From positions 2,398 through 51,837 of the forward strand of contig DJQG01000013.1 of NCBI GenBank assembly GCA_002438685.1: a stretch of DNA of 49,440 bases, in the 5' to 3' direction. A model generated the notes under the pieces. That model ran no database searches. It was not told the DNA's origin and saw only the letters and a list, made by a program, of their open reading frames with translations. This DNA is from Ruminococcaceae bacterium UBA6392 (GTDB lineage Bacteria > Bacillota > Clostridia > Oscillospirales > Acutalibacteraceae). The position numbers and the translations under genes are program-made. This document shows positions 16,312-25,617 of the stretch, piece after piece; position 1 is the stretch's first letter; each line of letters opens with the position of its first letter.

Positions 16312-19300
16312 TTAAACTGTTCCGACTTTAACGGTCGAATTCATGAAAAATGAGTACAAAAGCGTCTCTTTGACGGGCATACCGAGTGCCTGCGAGAGCG
16401 CCTCGCGGTATATCTCAAGCTGAGCCGAATATCGGTCGAGCAGAGCCTCGGCATCAACGCCCGTGTCGGTTTTATAATCGACAATGACGAGCTCCCCGTC
16501 CTCGACGAACACGCAGTCCGCAATGCCCTGAACGACAATTTTTTCTTCAGCCGCTTCTCCAGTTAGCTCCGGATAGAAAAACTTTGCCGGGAAGAGTGCC
16601 GCGAACTTTTTCTCGCGCATGACATTTTCGGAAGCGAAGATTCGCCCGGCAAGCGAAGACATAAAGAACCGCTTCGCCGCGCCGATATTAACAGCCTTGC
16701 CCTCCTCTTCCGAGAGGAAGCCGCCGTCAACGAGCCGCACGAGCTCGGATTCAATGTCGGCGCGCGCCGCAGCATAATTTGAAAACTGCATAAATTTGTG
16801 CGTCGCCGTGCCGCGCTGAGCCGGGGTCAGTCCGCCCGAGCTCATGAACGCCGGGCGTGACGAGGCGAAATATTCGCGGTTTATGCCGCGCTCAGAGCCG
16901 TCCGATGCGGCGCGCTTCGCGGGCACGGACGAGAGCACCGAGCGCGGGTCGGAATAATCGAGCCGTGTTCGAACTTCGTCGAAAAATACAGGCTTTGCGG
17001 CTGTTTTCTGCTCATTTGCGGATTCTGTCATGAAACTTTCCGAATCGCTGACGACAACTTTCAGCTTGAATCTGTCTTTTTCGGACAGGAATATCGGGAC
17101 ATCGATGCCGGATAACTTTCGCAGCTCATCTGCGGCGGGATGACGCATGAGCGCCATGAGCACAAGATCCGAGAAGTTGTTCATTCTGAGCACGGCAAAC
17201 GGGTTCGCCCGCTCCCCTATTCCGCATTCGACGGCAACCTTCGCGAGTCCCTTTTCGGGGTTCGGGACGGATGTGACCATAACGAGATTTTCTTTTGCTC
17301 TCGTCAGCGCAACGTAGAGCACTCGCACCTCCTCGCTGCGCCCCATGCGTTCGGAAGTAATGACTGCGGCGCGACGCGAAGCGGTATCATAAACGCTGAT
17401 TCCGTCCTCCGTGCGTCTCTTCATGCCGAGCCCCGCAGACGGGCTTATGAGCACTGCTTCGGTGTTGTCCCGCTCGTTGAAAGCGTGCTGCATATCGGCG
17501 AGAATACATATTGGGAATTCGAGTCCCTTGCTCTGATGGACGGTCATTATGCGGACGATATCCGCATTTTCCGACGGGCGCGCGGCGGTTGCCAGATCTC
17601 CGCTCGTGCGCGCGACTTTGTCTATAAATCTTATAAACCCGCTGAGTCCGAGATTACCCGCCGCCTCGTATTTTTCGGCGTAATCGCACAGCAGACCGAC
17701 ATTGAGCCTGCGGCGCTCGCCGTCCGGCATCGCGCCGACAAGGGCGTCAAAGCCCGTCTCCTCGCACACTCTGCGGACGAGCTCGCCCGCGCTCAGGGTC
17801 AGAGACAGTCTGCGCAGGGATTCGATTTTTTTGAGGAATGCCGCCGCTTTTTCATCGCCATCGTCAGCCGATGCGGCGACGCTGCGATAGAGCGGTTCGG
17901 TCTCGCCCGCACCCAGGCGTTCTTTCGCCGAAGCGCGTATATCCGCAAGCTCGCCCGCGCTGAAGCCAAACAGCGGAGAGAGCATAACTGCCGCAAGCGG
18001 TATATCCTGCACGGGATTGTCGAGCACACGCAGGAGCGAGAGTATAAAGCTTATCTCGGCGGCCTCAAAGAATCCGCCGGTCTCCGGGGAGAAAACCGGT
18101 ATGCCGCGCTCGGAAAGCGCATTTGCATAGACCGAGGAAACATTTTTTGCCGTGCGCAAAAGAATGCAGAAATCGCCGTAGGACGCGGGATGCAGAGCGC
18201 CGCCCTTTGTGACGAGCGTTTTGCCCGCTCTTACCGTGTGTTCAATATATCTCGCAACATAGCGAGCCTGCGCTTCGAGCGTATCGGCTCTGTTGCCCTT
18301 ATCCGTCACGACATGCAGCTCGCAGTCGGGGGTGTCGCGCTCGGGATATTTCGCGGCGGCATTTAGCGCCTCGGAGTCATCATATTCGAGCTCGCCCGCC
18401 TCCGTGCTCATCAGCTGGCGGAAGATATAGTTGACGCACGAGGTAACTCCCGCACGGCTTCGGAAATTCGAGCCGAGGGTTATGCCCATTGGGTATTTCC
18501 CGCTCTCGAAGCTGTGTGTTGTGCTGCGGCGGCGCAGGAATATCTCCGGCATCGCCTGACGGAATCTGTATATGCTCTGCTTGACATCGCCGACGGTGAA
18601 CAGATTATTCTCGTCGGCGGATATCGCCCTGAATATCATATCCTGCGCTTCGTTTATATCCTGGTACTCGTCGACGAGTATCTCGACATAATGCGAGGAC
18701 AGCTCGCGTGCAAGGTTGGTTTTTATATATCCGCCGCTGCCGTCGGAAACCGCAAGCAAATTGAGCGCGCGGTGCAGGATATCCGAGAAATCGGCGGAAT
18801 TCATTTTATCTTTTTCGGCGGAATACTCCCTGCCGAACTGTTTGACGAGTTCGATAAGCTTTGTCACGGGACCGCACAGCAGGCGCACATCCTCAGCATG
18901 TTCTCCGGACGAGACGCACATAATATTGGGCACTTTTTTCAACAGATCCTTGAGCTTTTTGCGGGCGGTCATGACCGCGTTTTTCGTCTCGCTCTCATAG
19001 CCCTTCGGCACGCGCCCGAGACTCATATACTTAACTGTTTTAAAAGCTTCGAGAGCTTCGTCCCAGTCTCTGTTGACTTTTTCGCGAAGCTCGGCGTACA
19101 TATTTATGTCGCTGCGCACCGCCGCGCCGTAGGCGTCCGCGACAATAGGATCTGACTCCATGGCGGTCATCATATCATTGCTTGATGACACGCAGTAGTC
19201 GAGCATATCGCAGACATATTTTTTTATTATACCGCCCCAGCAGCTCTTGTTGATATCGGGCTGGGAATACTCCTCGATAAGCGAATCGAGCCACAAATCG

Positions 19301-19866
19301 GGGAACGGATAAGCGGTCGAGATATCATACATTTTGATTATCAGCTTTGCGAAATCCTCGTCGCTGCTGCCGGAGGACATCATGTCGCTGAGCCCCGAAA
19401 AACTGCCGTCCGAATCCTCTTCGTATGCCCGCTCGAGCATTGCATCGCAGACATCGTTTTTCATTATAACTGCCGTCTCGTTGTCGAGCAGCGAATAGTC
19501 CGGAGATATGCCGAGCGCGTGGAAATTCTCGCGCACAAGGTCGTTGCAGAAGCTGTCGATAGTGCATATCTTCGCAAACGGCAGGAGCATATACTGGCGG
19601 CGAAGATGCCTGTCCGTCGGGTTCTCCGAAAGGCGTTTGAGTATCGCCGCGCCTATCTTCTCGCGCATCTGCGCGGTGGCGGCGCGGGTGAAGGTGACTA
19701 TCAGCAGATCCTCTGCCGAGCAGGGGTTATCTTTGTCGGTCAGACGGCGGATAACGCGCTCGACGAGCACCGCCGTCTTGCCGGAACCCGCCGCAGCACT
19801 GACAAGCACAGAGCCTTTACAGCACTTTATCGCGTGCTGCTGATCAATCGTCCAGTCGACTCCCAT
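16312..19866 (-). CDS. addA: ATP-dependent helicase/nuclease AddA
   Basis: 1184 residues, the helicase-nuclease subunit of AddAB, which resects double-strand breaks to start RecA recombination. UvrD-like helicase: Walker A AAGSGKT at 25-31, IVTFTRAATAQMREKIG, DEYQDINEAQ, GDVKQSIYRFRQA, then MTVHQSKGLEFPICIL and YVALTRAKENL. C-terminal RecB-type nuclease motif ELVIVDYKTDTG near residue 1130, so the nuclease is predicted active. Length is normal for the family. The ATG at 19866 lies inside the 3' end of addB (40-base overlap) with GAGGGGG just upstream, implying translational coupling. Confidence 0.97.
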   Translation of the reverse strand: MGVDWTIDQQHAIKCCKGSVLVSAAAGSGKTAVLVERVIRRLTDKDNPCSAEDLLIVTFTRAATAQMREKIGAAILKRLSENPTDRHLRRQYMLLPFAKICTIDSFCNDLVRENFHALGISPDYSLLDNETAVIMKNDVCDAMLERAYEEDSDGSFSGLSDMMSSGSSDEDFAKLIIKMYDISTAYPFPDLWLDSLIEEYSQPDINKSCWGGIIKKYVCDMLDYCVSSSNDMMTAMESDPIVADAYGAAVRSDINMYAELREKVNRDWDEALEAFKTVKYMSLGRVPKGYESETKNAVMTARKKLKDLLKKVPNIMCVSSGEHAEDVRLLCGPVTKLIELVKQFGREYSAEKDKMNSADFSDILHRALNLLAVSDGSGGYIKTNLARELSSHYVEILVDEYQDINEAQDMIFRAISADENNLFTVGDVKQSIYRFRQAMPEIFLRRRSTTHSFESGKYPMGITLGSNFRSRAGVTSCVNYIFRQLMSTEAGELEYDDSEALNAAAKYPERDTPDCELHVVTDKGNRADTLEAQARYVARYIEHTVRAGKTLVTKGGALHPASYGDFCILLRTAKNVSSVYANALSERGIPVFSPETGGFFEAAEISFILSLLRVLDNPVQDIPLAAVMLSPLFGFSAGELADIRASAKERLGAGETEPLYRSVAASADDGDEKAAAFLKKIESLRRLSLTLSAGELVRRVCEETGFDALVGAMPDGERRRLNVGLLCDYAEKYEAAGNLGLSGFIRFIDKVARTSGDLATAARPSENADIVRIMTVHQSKGLEFPICILADMQHAFNERDNTEAVLISPSAGLGMKRRTEDGISVYDTASRRAAVITSERMGRSEEVRVLYVALTRAKENLVMVTSVPNPEKGLAKVAVECGIGERANPFAVLRMNNFSDLVLMALMRHPAADELRKLSGIDVPIFLSEKDRFKLKVVVSDSESFMTESANEQKTAAKPVFFDEVRTRLDYSDPRSVLSSVPAKRAASDGSERGINREYFASSRPAFMSSGGLTPAQRGTATHKFMQFSNYAAARADIESELVRLVDGGFLSEEEGKAVNIGAAKRFFMSSLAGRIFASENVMREKKFAALFPAKFFYPELTGEAAEEKIVVQGIADCVFVEDGELVIVDYKTDTGVDAEALLDRYSAQLEIYREALSQALGMPVKETLLYSFFMNSTVKVGTV

Positions 19867-22800
19867 TCTTCATCCCCCTCTCCGAGTTTCAGATTGTCAT
19901 TTAATTCTCTTACAGGCATATTATTTTCATGCGTGCAGATGTTCCAGTATTCGCATTTCGAGCAGATTTCCTTGTAATTTTTGCCCTGCGCCGGGAGTGC
20001 GGGAATTGAGCCGCGATGCAGCTCTTCGCCCATGTTTACAAGGTTTTCGTCAACCTTGTCCCAAAGTTCAGAGAGCTTTTCGAGATCGAGAGTAGTACCC
20101 TTTATATTGCCGTCCTTATCGATCTTTGCCGGGATATACGCCCCTCCTCCGTCATGCTCCATGGCAACTATAACGCCCGCATTTTCGAGCACGAAGCCCT
20201 GCATCTTTTTGTCGTTCGGATTGCCCTGTTTGCCGAGGTCTTTGCCCCTCTCGGCTGTAAAGGCAGATGCCTTTGCAGGCATATAGAGCACTCCTGCGGG
20301 GATCGCATCGCCGTAGCGAGTCTTTCCGTTGCTCACGAGCGTGAAAAGATAGATGAGCATCTGCATATTGAGTCCGTTTAACACATCGGAAAAGGCAAAA
20401 GTCTTCCCCGACGACTTATAATCTATGACTCTGATATACGGCTCCCCGTCTATCTCGGCGAGATCGACTCTGTCCACCTTGCCGGAAATATTGATATGCC
20501 CGCCGGATGGTATTTTCAGATCATACGGCTTTATCGTGCCATTATGCGATATATCAAGTTCGAGATCGACCGGGCGGAACTCGCAGTTTTTGAACTCGTC
20601 CGCGAGCCGCGCCGCCACCGCATCTATGCTGCGCGCGAGGCGTTCATAGAGATAGAGAAACCGTTTGGACCTCTGCGAGCGGTCGAGGAAGCGTTCGAGA
20701 TAAGAGTCCAAATATCCGCATATTTTTTCATAGCGTTCATCGGGCTCGAGTTCGGAAAGCTCCTGCGCGCTGAATTCGCTGAGCAGCTGTTCGAGCACGA
20801 AATGTATGACCGTGCCCTTCTGAAGCGGGTCGAAGGTCGCGCTCTTGTTCTCCTGAAGCTTCAGGCCGTAGCGGCAATAGTAAGAAAACGGGCAGCGGTA
20901 ATATGTCTCCGCCCGCGAGGGCGAGATATTCATGTTCATGCCGAAAAGACGCGTCGCGCTCTCGCGGCTGTCTATCTTGAATGTTCTCCCCTCCGCCGCG
21001 CTGTCGAGCGACGCGAGTCTGCCGGAATAATCGGCATCTTTTTCAAAATATTTTCTCAGCGATTCATAGAGCTCGCCGCCGTTTCGCATCAGCGCTGCCG
21101 TCAGCTCAAACGCGGGCTTCTTGCCCTCGACAAGGTCGATTTTGTCCGCCGTGAGCGTATCGGTCTGATGCACCTGCGGGAAGTGCTCGCGGATGAAAGT
21201 GATTATCTCCGACTCGCTGAGTTCTTCTCCCTGCGTGCTCTTTGAAGAATAACTGACTATCAGCTTCTCTTTTGCGCAGCAGCACGCGGTATAGGCGATA
21301 AACCGTTCTTCGGCGACTCTGTCCTCGCCGTATATCGCGGTCTCTATGCCCGCCTGTGCGAGGCGTTCGCGCTCATTTGCGTTGAGCATACCGCCCTGAA
21401 CGGGATTGAGCGGCAGTTTTCCCGCGTTTGCGCCGAGAACGAACACCGCCTTTGGCGCGATGGGTCTTATTCTCTGCGCCGAGCCTATCGTCACCTCTTC
21501 GAGGGAATGGGGTATCTCGCCGAGGGTGACGGTGGAGAGCATGAGATCGAAAAGTCTGGAAAAGCGCGAGGCTTTTACCGGGGTCTTGCCGAGCGTCTGC
21601 GCCGCGACATCGAGCAGAGAGCAGAGGGTATCCCAGAGCCGCTCCGTCTCGAGAGCGAGCACATTTTCGCCAGAATCTTCGAGATAAATTGCGAGGTCTT
21701 TTAGCCTCTGCGCCGTGTCTAGCTCGCACAGCAGCTCGAATACTGCCTTTGCGCAGCCCTCGCCGTCGTTAACTTTGAGCTTGCTTCTGAACTTTGCAAA
21801 CGGTTCGACTGCCTTCTCGCGCAGGGCATTCAGCCTTTCAAGCTCCGCCGCCGCATTTTCGGTCATCTCGCCGAACCCGTCGGGGCTCGACTCCCATTTT
21901 TTCAGCCAGCCTGAGCCGTTTATCTGCCAGAGATAAGTATAGTTTTCAATGTCCGATATCTCGTCCGCTGCAAGCGGGCAGAGACCGGTTTTTAAAGCGC
22001 GCAGGACGCTGTCGGTATCAAAGCCCGTGTCGGCTATTTTCAGCACGGCGCGAACGAGCGTCATCAGCGGCTGATTTATAACAGGCTGGCGTCTGTCCTC
22101 GAACACGGGCACGCCGCATTTTGCGAGCGCGGTCAGCATCGGGCGGATATATGAAGCTTCGTCGCGCACGATAACCGCGATATCGCGGCTTCGGTATTCG
22201 CCGGTTCTGAGCATTCGTTTTATATGCGCCGCGGCATAGGCGCACTCGCTGCGGATGTCGGGCGATGCGACTATAGATATACTGCCGCACGCGCCGGGGA
22301 ACACATCCGCCTCGGGGCTCAGAAAGTCGCTTGCAAACGCATCGAGTGCGGAATCGCCGTTCGGGTCATTGATTACAACAGGCTTTGCGCACGGCACGCC
22401 GACGCTGTTCGCGAGCTTAATGAGTTTTTTTGCAGTATTTTTTGTATGATAGAATATATCGTCGCTGTCCCGCTCGATAAGATCGGGCGCGGTCAGCGCG
22501 GCATACACATCGTCTGCCTGGGTGAGTATCTTGCCGATAACTCCGAACTCCTGCGCAGTGAAGCCGCGGAAGGAATCGAAGAACACCGTTTTATTTTTGA
22601 AATATCCACTTTCGAAAATTTTGTCTTTGAGACGGGTCAGCATTCGGCTGTCGTCAAGCCAGCCGTCTAAAACAAAAGAATCATAGACCGAGAAAACGAG
22701 CGAAATATCGGCAAGCTTGTTTTTCAGCAGTCCGTCCTCCATATTGTTCATGGCGGCGGTCATATCCTCGGGGGATATCGCGCACTGACAGAATTCCTCG

Positions 22801-23168
22801 TTGAGACTCAGCAGCTCGCGCACGACCGCGGGGCTGTCCGCGCTGCGAGAATAGACATTCAGTTTATCGGCGCACTGTTCGAGGGCGCGGCTCATCAGAA
22901 GTATTTTTCCCGCTTCATTGAGGCGTTTGCCCTTGTCCCAGCCGACAGCGTTAAACACGGTATTCGCAAGACGTGTGAAGCTCAGCACTTCGACGCGCTG
23001 GGCGTCAGCCGTTCCGAGGCGTTCGAGCACTATGCGCTCGGCGGCAAAGGAATACTGTTCGGGCACTATCAGCACAGCCTCGCCGCCCGAAGAAGCAAGC
23101 GAAGCCGCCGTATCATATAGATACCCTGCCGTGCCGCCCACCGAGGGCGAAAGTATCAGTCGCAGCAT
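19827..23168 (-). CDS. addB: AddB nuclease subunit of the AddAB recombination complex
   Basis: 1113 residues. AddB is the second nuclease and Chi-recognition subunit; it holds a 4Fe-4S cluster. The four cluster cysteines are visible as YRCPFSYYC near 760 and CSKCEYWNICTHE near 1067-1077 (one Cys before, the rest at the C-terminus). The RecB-type nuclease motif IRVIDYKSSGK is near 920. Oddity: the N-terminus reads LILSPSVGGTAGYLYDTA where relatives have GRSGSGKT, so the Walker A lysine is missing. ATG at 23168 with GGAGG eight bases upstream. First gene of the addBA unit; a TATAAT at 23202-23207 suits a promoter. Confidence 0.95.
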   Translation of the reverse strand: MLRLILSPSVGGTAGYLYDTAASLASSGGEAVLIVPEQYSFAAERIVLERLGTADAQRVEVLSFTRLANTVFNAVGWDKGKRLNEAGKILLMSRALEQCADKLNVYSRSADSPAVVRELLSLNEEFCQCAISPEDMTAAMNNMEDGLLKNKLADISLVFSVYDSFVLDGWLDDSRMLTRLKDKIFESGYFKNKTVFFDSFRGFTAQEFGVIGKILTQADDVYAALTAPDLIERDSDDIFYHTKNTAKKLIKLANSVGVPCAKPVVINDPNGDSALDAFASDFLSPEADVFPGACGSISIVASPDIRSECAYAAAHIKRMLRTGEYRSRDIAVIVRDEASYIRPMLTALAKCGVPVFEDRRQPVINQPLMTLVRAVLKIADTGFDTDSVLRALKTGLCPLAADEISDIENYTYLWQINGSGWLKKWESSPDGFGEMTENAAAELERLNALREKAVEPFAKFRSKLKVNDGEGCAKAVFELLCELDTAQRLKDLAIYLEDSGENVLALETERLWDTLCSLLDVAAQTLGKTPVKASRFSRLFDLMLSTVTLGEIPHSLEEVTIGSAQRIRPIAPKAVFVLGANAGKLPLNPVQGGMLNANERERLAQAGIETAIYGEDRVAEERFIAYTACCCAKEKLIVSYSSKSTQGEELSESEIITFIREHFPQVHQTDTLTADKIDLVEGKKPAFELTAALMRNGGELYESLRKYFEKDADYSGRLASLDSAAEGRTFKIDSRESATRLFGMNMNISPSRAETYYRCPFSYYCRYGLKLQENKSATFDPLQKGTVIHFVLEQLLSEFSAQELSELEPDERYEKICGYLDSYLERFLDRSQRSKRFLYLYERLARSIDAVAARLADEFKNCEFRPVDLELDISHNGTIKPYDLKIPSGGHINISGKVDRVDLAEIDGEPYIRVIDYKSSGKTFAFSDVLNGLNMQMLIYLFTLVSNGKTRYGDAIPAGVLYMPAKASAFTAERGKDLGKQGNPNDKKMQGFVLENAGVIVAMEHDGGGAYIPAKIDKDGNIKGTTLDLEKLSELWDKVDENLVNMGEELHRGSIPALPAQGKNYKEICSKCEYWNICTHENNMPVRELNDNLKLGEGDEEWESTGRLISSTR

Positions 23169-23201
23169 TTCAGACCTCCGTCAGAAAGATTTCACACAAA
23201 G

Positions 23202-23207
23202 ATTATA
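23202..23207 (-). promoter_or_regulatory. Probable -10 box of the addBA promoter
   Basis: TATAAT on the minus strand preceded by TGTGA; no good -35 (nearest TGGCAA at 17 bases). About 30 bases before the addB start. The divergent isomerase promoter lies at 23262-23290. Confidence 0.45.
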
Positions 23208-23261
23208 TCACATCCGCGGAAATTTGCCATACCATATTTGGGACATTGATATTGTATATCC

Positions 23262-23290
23262 AAAAACTCTCTGATATAATAACATCAAAA
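23262..23290 (+). promoter_or_regulatory. Promoter of the sugar isomerase-like gene
   Basis: TTGTAT (23262-23267), 17-base spacer, TATAAT (23285-23290). Confidence 0.65.
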
Positions 23291-23312
23291 GACTTATAAG
23301 GCGGTGCGCAGG

Positions 23313-24176
23313 ATGAGAATATCAACACAGACAGACATTATTTTTCCGGCTTTCGGCATTGATGAGGGCGTGAAAATATTCAAAGAAGCGGGCTTTGACG
23401 CGCTCGACTTTTCGATGTTCTATATGAACCGCTCGCTTGAGAGTGCGCTCGGCAATATGGGCGAGGATGAGCTTGTCGGCAAGCTTTTGGAGTCGAGCGA
23501 AAAATATTCGCTCCCATTCAATCAGGCTCACGCGCCGTTTCCGAGCTACCGTTTCGGCGACGAGGAATATAACAAATTTGTCTACGAAAAATTGAAGCTC
23601 TCTATCCGCATCGCGGGCAAGATAGGCGCGAGCCAGATAATAGTCCACCCTACCGCCTGCCCGGACGGCGTGGATCAAAAGCAGTTCAACATCGATTTTT
23701 ACAATTCGCTCAAGCCCCTGTGCGAGGAGTTCGGCACGAAGATAGCACTTGAGAATATGTTCGGGCATGACGCCCGCCGCCATGTTATGCTCGCAAATGT
23801 TTGCAGCTACGGCGAGGATCTTGCCGAATATTATGACGCGCTCGACCCGAGATATTTCACTGTCTGCCTCGACCTCGGTCACAGCGGACTTGTCGGCGAC
23901 GACGCGGCGCACGCGATAAGAGCGCTCGGTCACAGAAGGCTCACGGCGCTGCACGTCCACGACAACAACTATATGGAGGATCTGCACATGCCGCCCTTCA
24001 CCTGCAAGCTCGACTGGAAGGCTATCGCGCAGGCGCTCCACGACATAAACTACACGGGCGATGTCACCCTCGAGGACGACGGATTCATCGCAAAACTGCC
24101 GAAACGAGCCCTCATGAACGGCACACGCCTCGCCGCAGACCTCGCGTCCGAGCTGCGCGACATGATAGCTCTGTAA
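23313..24176 (+). CDS. Sugar phosphate isomerase/epimerase family protein (AP endonuclease 2-like TIM barrel)
   Basis: 287 residues of the xylose isomerase-like TIM-barrel family. Metal-site candidates in order: HAPFPS, IVHPTACP, IALENM (Glu), CLDLGHSG (Asp, His), LHVHDNN (His) and VTLEDDG (Glu), the usual pattern of this family. The substrate cannot be deduced; members interconvert ketoses and inosose-type sugars. Start: ATG at 23313 after AAGGCGG; a GTG nine bases upstream lies within the ribosome binding region. Stand-alone gene with its own promoter and a strong terminator. No transporter or kinase next to it. Confidence 0.85.
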   Translation: MRISTQTDIIFPAFGIDEGVKIFKEAGFDALDFSMFYMNRSLESALGNMGEDELVGKLLESSEKYSLPFNQAHAPFPSYRFGDEEYNKFVYEKLKLSIRIAGKIGASQIIVHPTACPDGVDQKQFNIDFYNSLKPLCEEFGTKIALENMFGHDARRHVMLANVCSYGEDLAEYYDALDPRYFTVCLDLGHSGLVGDDAAHAIRALGHRRLTALHVHDNNYMEDLHMPPFTCKLDWKAIAQALHDINYTGDVTLEDDGFIAKLPKRALMNGTRLAADLASELRDMIAL

Positions 24177-24188
24177 TAATCATATTTT

Positions 24189-24218
24189 AAAGCCGCATTC
24201 ACCCAGATGCGGCTTTTT
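24189..24218 (+). terminator. Intrinsic terminator after the isomerase-like gene
   Basis: 10-bp perfect stem AAAGCCGCAT / ATGCGGCTTT with an 8-base loop, then TTTTTCTT. Confidence 0.9.
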
Positions 24219-24219
24219 C

Positions 24220-24248
24220 TTGCAATAACAAATAGAGTATGATATAGT
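24220..24248 (+). promoter_or_regulatory. Promoter of the CNNM/CBS protein gene
   Basis: TTGCAA (24220-24225), 17-base spacer, TATAGT (24243-24248); abuts the preceding terminator. Confidence 0.6.
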
Positions 24249-24293
24249 TATATTTAATATACATATGCGTAAAACGCAACTGGAGGAATCATT

Positions 24294-25571
24294 TTGACTA
24301 CCGGAAGTTGGGTGCAGATAGTATGCCTTGTTCTGCTCATACTGTTCTCGGCATTTTTCTCGGCATCCGAAACCGCTTTCACTTCCCTCAACAAGATAAG
24401 ACTCAAGACCATGGCTGACGACGGAAACAAAAAAGCCGCCAAGGCATACAAGATGGCGGAGAACTACGACAAGCTGCTCTCTACCGTCCTTGTCGGAAAC
24501 AATATTGTCAACATCACGGCGTCGTCCGTGGCGACGGTGCTTTTCATCAAGCTCATAAATGAGAGCAAGGGTCCGACGGTCTCGACGATAATAATGACCG
24601 TGCTCCTGCTCATCTTCGGTGAGGTCACGCCGAAGACGCTCGCCAAAGAGATGCCCGAAAAATACGCGATGTTTGCGGCGCCGTTTCTGAGAGCGATCAC
24701 CGTCATATTGACCCCCGCCGTGGCGTTCTTCATGCTCTGGAAGAAGCTTCTGAGCAAGATTTTCAAATTCAAAAAGGACGACACGATAACCGGCGACGAG
24801 CTTTTGAACATCGTTGACGAGGCGGAGTCCGGCGGCGGACTCGACGAGGACGAGAGCGATCTTATCCGCTCGGCTATCTCATTTTACGAATGTCCCGTCG
24901 GCGATATTCTGACCCCGCGGGTCGACGTCATTGCCGTTTCAAAAGACGACAGCGTAGAAAAGATAGCCTCGGTGTTCAATGACTCCGGCTTCTCGCGCCT
25001 GCCGGTCTATTCGGACGACACGGACAATATAATCGGCTTCATTCACATCAGGGACTTCAACAAATATGTGCTCACGAAGAAGCAGCCGATATCTTCGATA
25101 ATCAAAAAGACCGTCTACATAGCAAAGCAGATGCAGATAAGCGAACTGCTCAAGCTCATGCAGCAGAAAAAGACGCACATGGCGGTTGTCGCGGACGAGT
25201 TCGGCGGCACGCTCGGCATAGTGACTATGGAGGACATTCTCGAAGAGCTTGTCGGCGAGATATGGGACGAGAACGACGAAGTTATTGAAGACTTTTCCCC
25301 CCAGCCCGACGGCACGGTAAAAGTGCTCGGCGGCGCACAGCTCGACAAGATGTTTGAATATTTCGACATGGAGGAGGACGAGGAGTCCGAATCCGTATCG
25401 GTCGGCGGCTGGGTGCTCGAACAGCTCGGCAAGATGGCTGAAGTCGGCGACACGTTTGAATACAAAAATCTTTCCGTCACCGTCACAGACGTTGAACAGC
25501 GCAGAGTTATAGAGATCTCCGTGAAGGTCGAAGAGCCGAAAGAAGAGAGCGAAGAGGACAAAGAGGACTAA
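24294..25571 (+). CDS. CNNM/CorC-type transporter-associated protein (DUF21, CBS pair, CorC_HlyC domain)
   Basis: 425 residues of the so-called hemolysin C / CNNM family, now linked to Mg2+ (and Co2+) efflux. N-terminal DUF21 membrane domain (about 1-175, three to four helices; ASETAFTSLNK and NNIVNITASSVATV are conserved), a CBS pair (about 200-320; DILTPRVDVIAV and FGGTLGIVTMEDILEELVG) and a C-terminal CorC_HlyC domain (about 340-415). The start is TTG at 24294, seven bases after a strong GGAGG; no upstream ATG fits. Single-gene unit. The older name hemolysin is not supported. Confidence 0.92.
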   Translation: MTTGSWVQIVCLVLLILFSAFFSASETAFTSLNKIRLKTMADDGNKKAAKAYKMAENYDKLLSTVLVGNNIVNITASSVATVLFIKLINESKGPTVSTIIMTVLLLIFGEVTPKTLAKEMPEKYAMFAAPFLRAITVILTPAVAFFMLWKKLLSKIFKFKKDDTITGDELLNIVDEAESGGGLDEDESDLIRSAISFYECPVGDILTPRVDVIAVSKDDSVEKIASVFNDSGFSRLPVYSDDTDNIIGFIHIRDFNKYVLTKKQPISSIIKKTVYIAKQMQISELLKLMQQKKTHMAVVADEFGGTLGIVTMEDILEELVGEIWDENDEVIEDFSPQPDGTVKVLGGAQLDKMFEYFDMEEDEESESVSVGGWVLEQLGKMAEVGDTFEYKNLSVTVTDVEQRRVIEISVKVEEPKEESEEDKED

Positions 25572-25585
25572 AATAAAAAAATATG

Positions 25586-25616
25586 AGAGAGCCGGATTTT
25601 TCCGACTCTCTTTTTT
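25586..25616. terminator. Bidirectional terminator between the CNNM and AEC genes
   Basis: Arms of 11 bases with one mismatch (AGAGAGCCGGA / TCCGACTCTCT) flanked by A-rich sequence on the left and TTTTTT on the right, so it can serve both converging transcripts. Confidence 0.82.
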
Positions 25617-25617
25617 G

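Noticed and set aside
17140..18366. Long plus-strand open frame (408 codons) over addA
   Set aside because: Antisense shadow of a conserved gene, arising from codon bias; low-complexity His/Arg-rich translation.
24294..25571. Hemolysin
   Set aside because: The DUF21-CBS-CorC_HlyC family carries this old name, but the domains indicate a metal-ion transport-related membrane protein.
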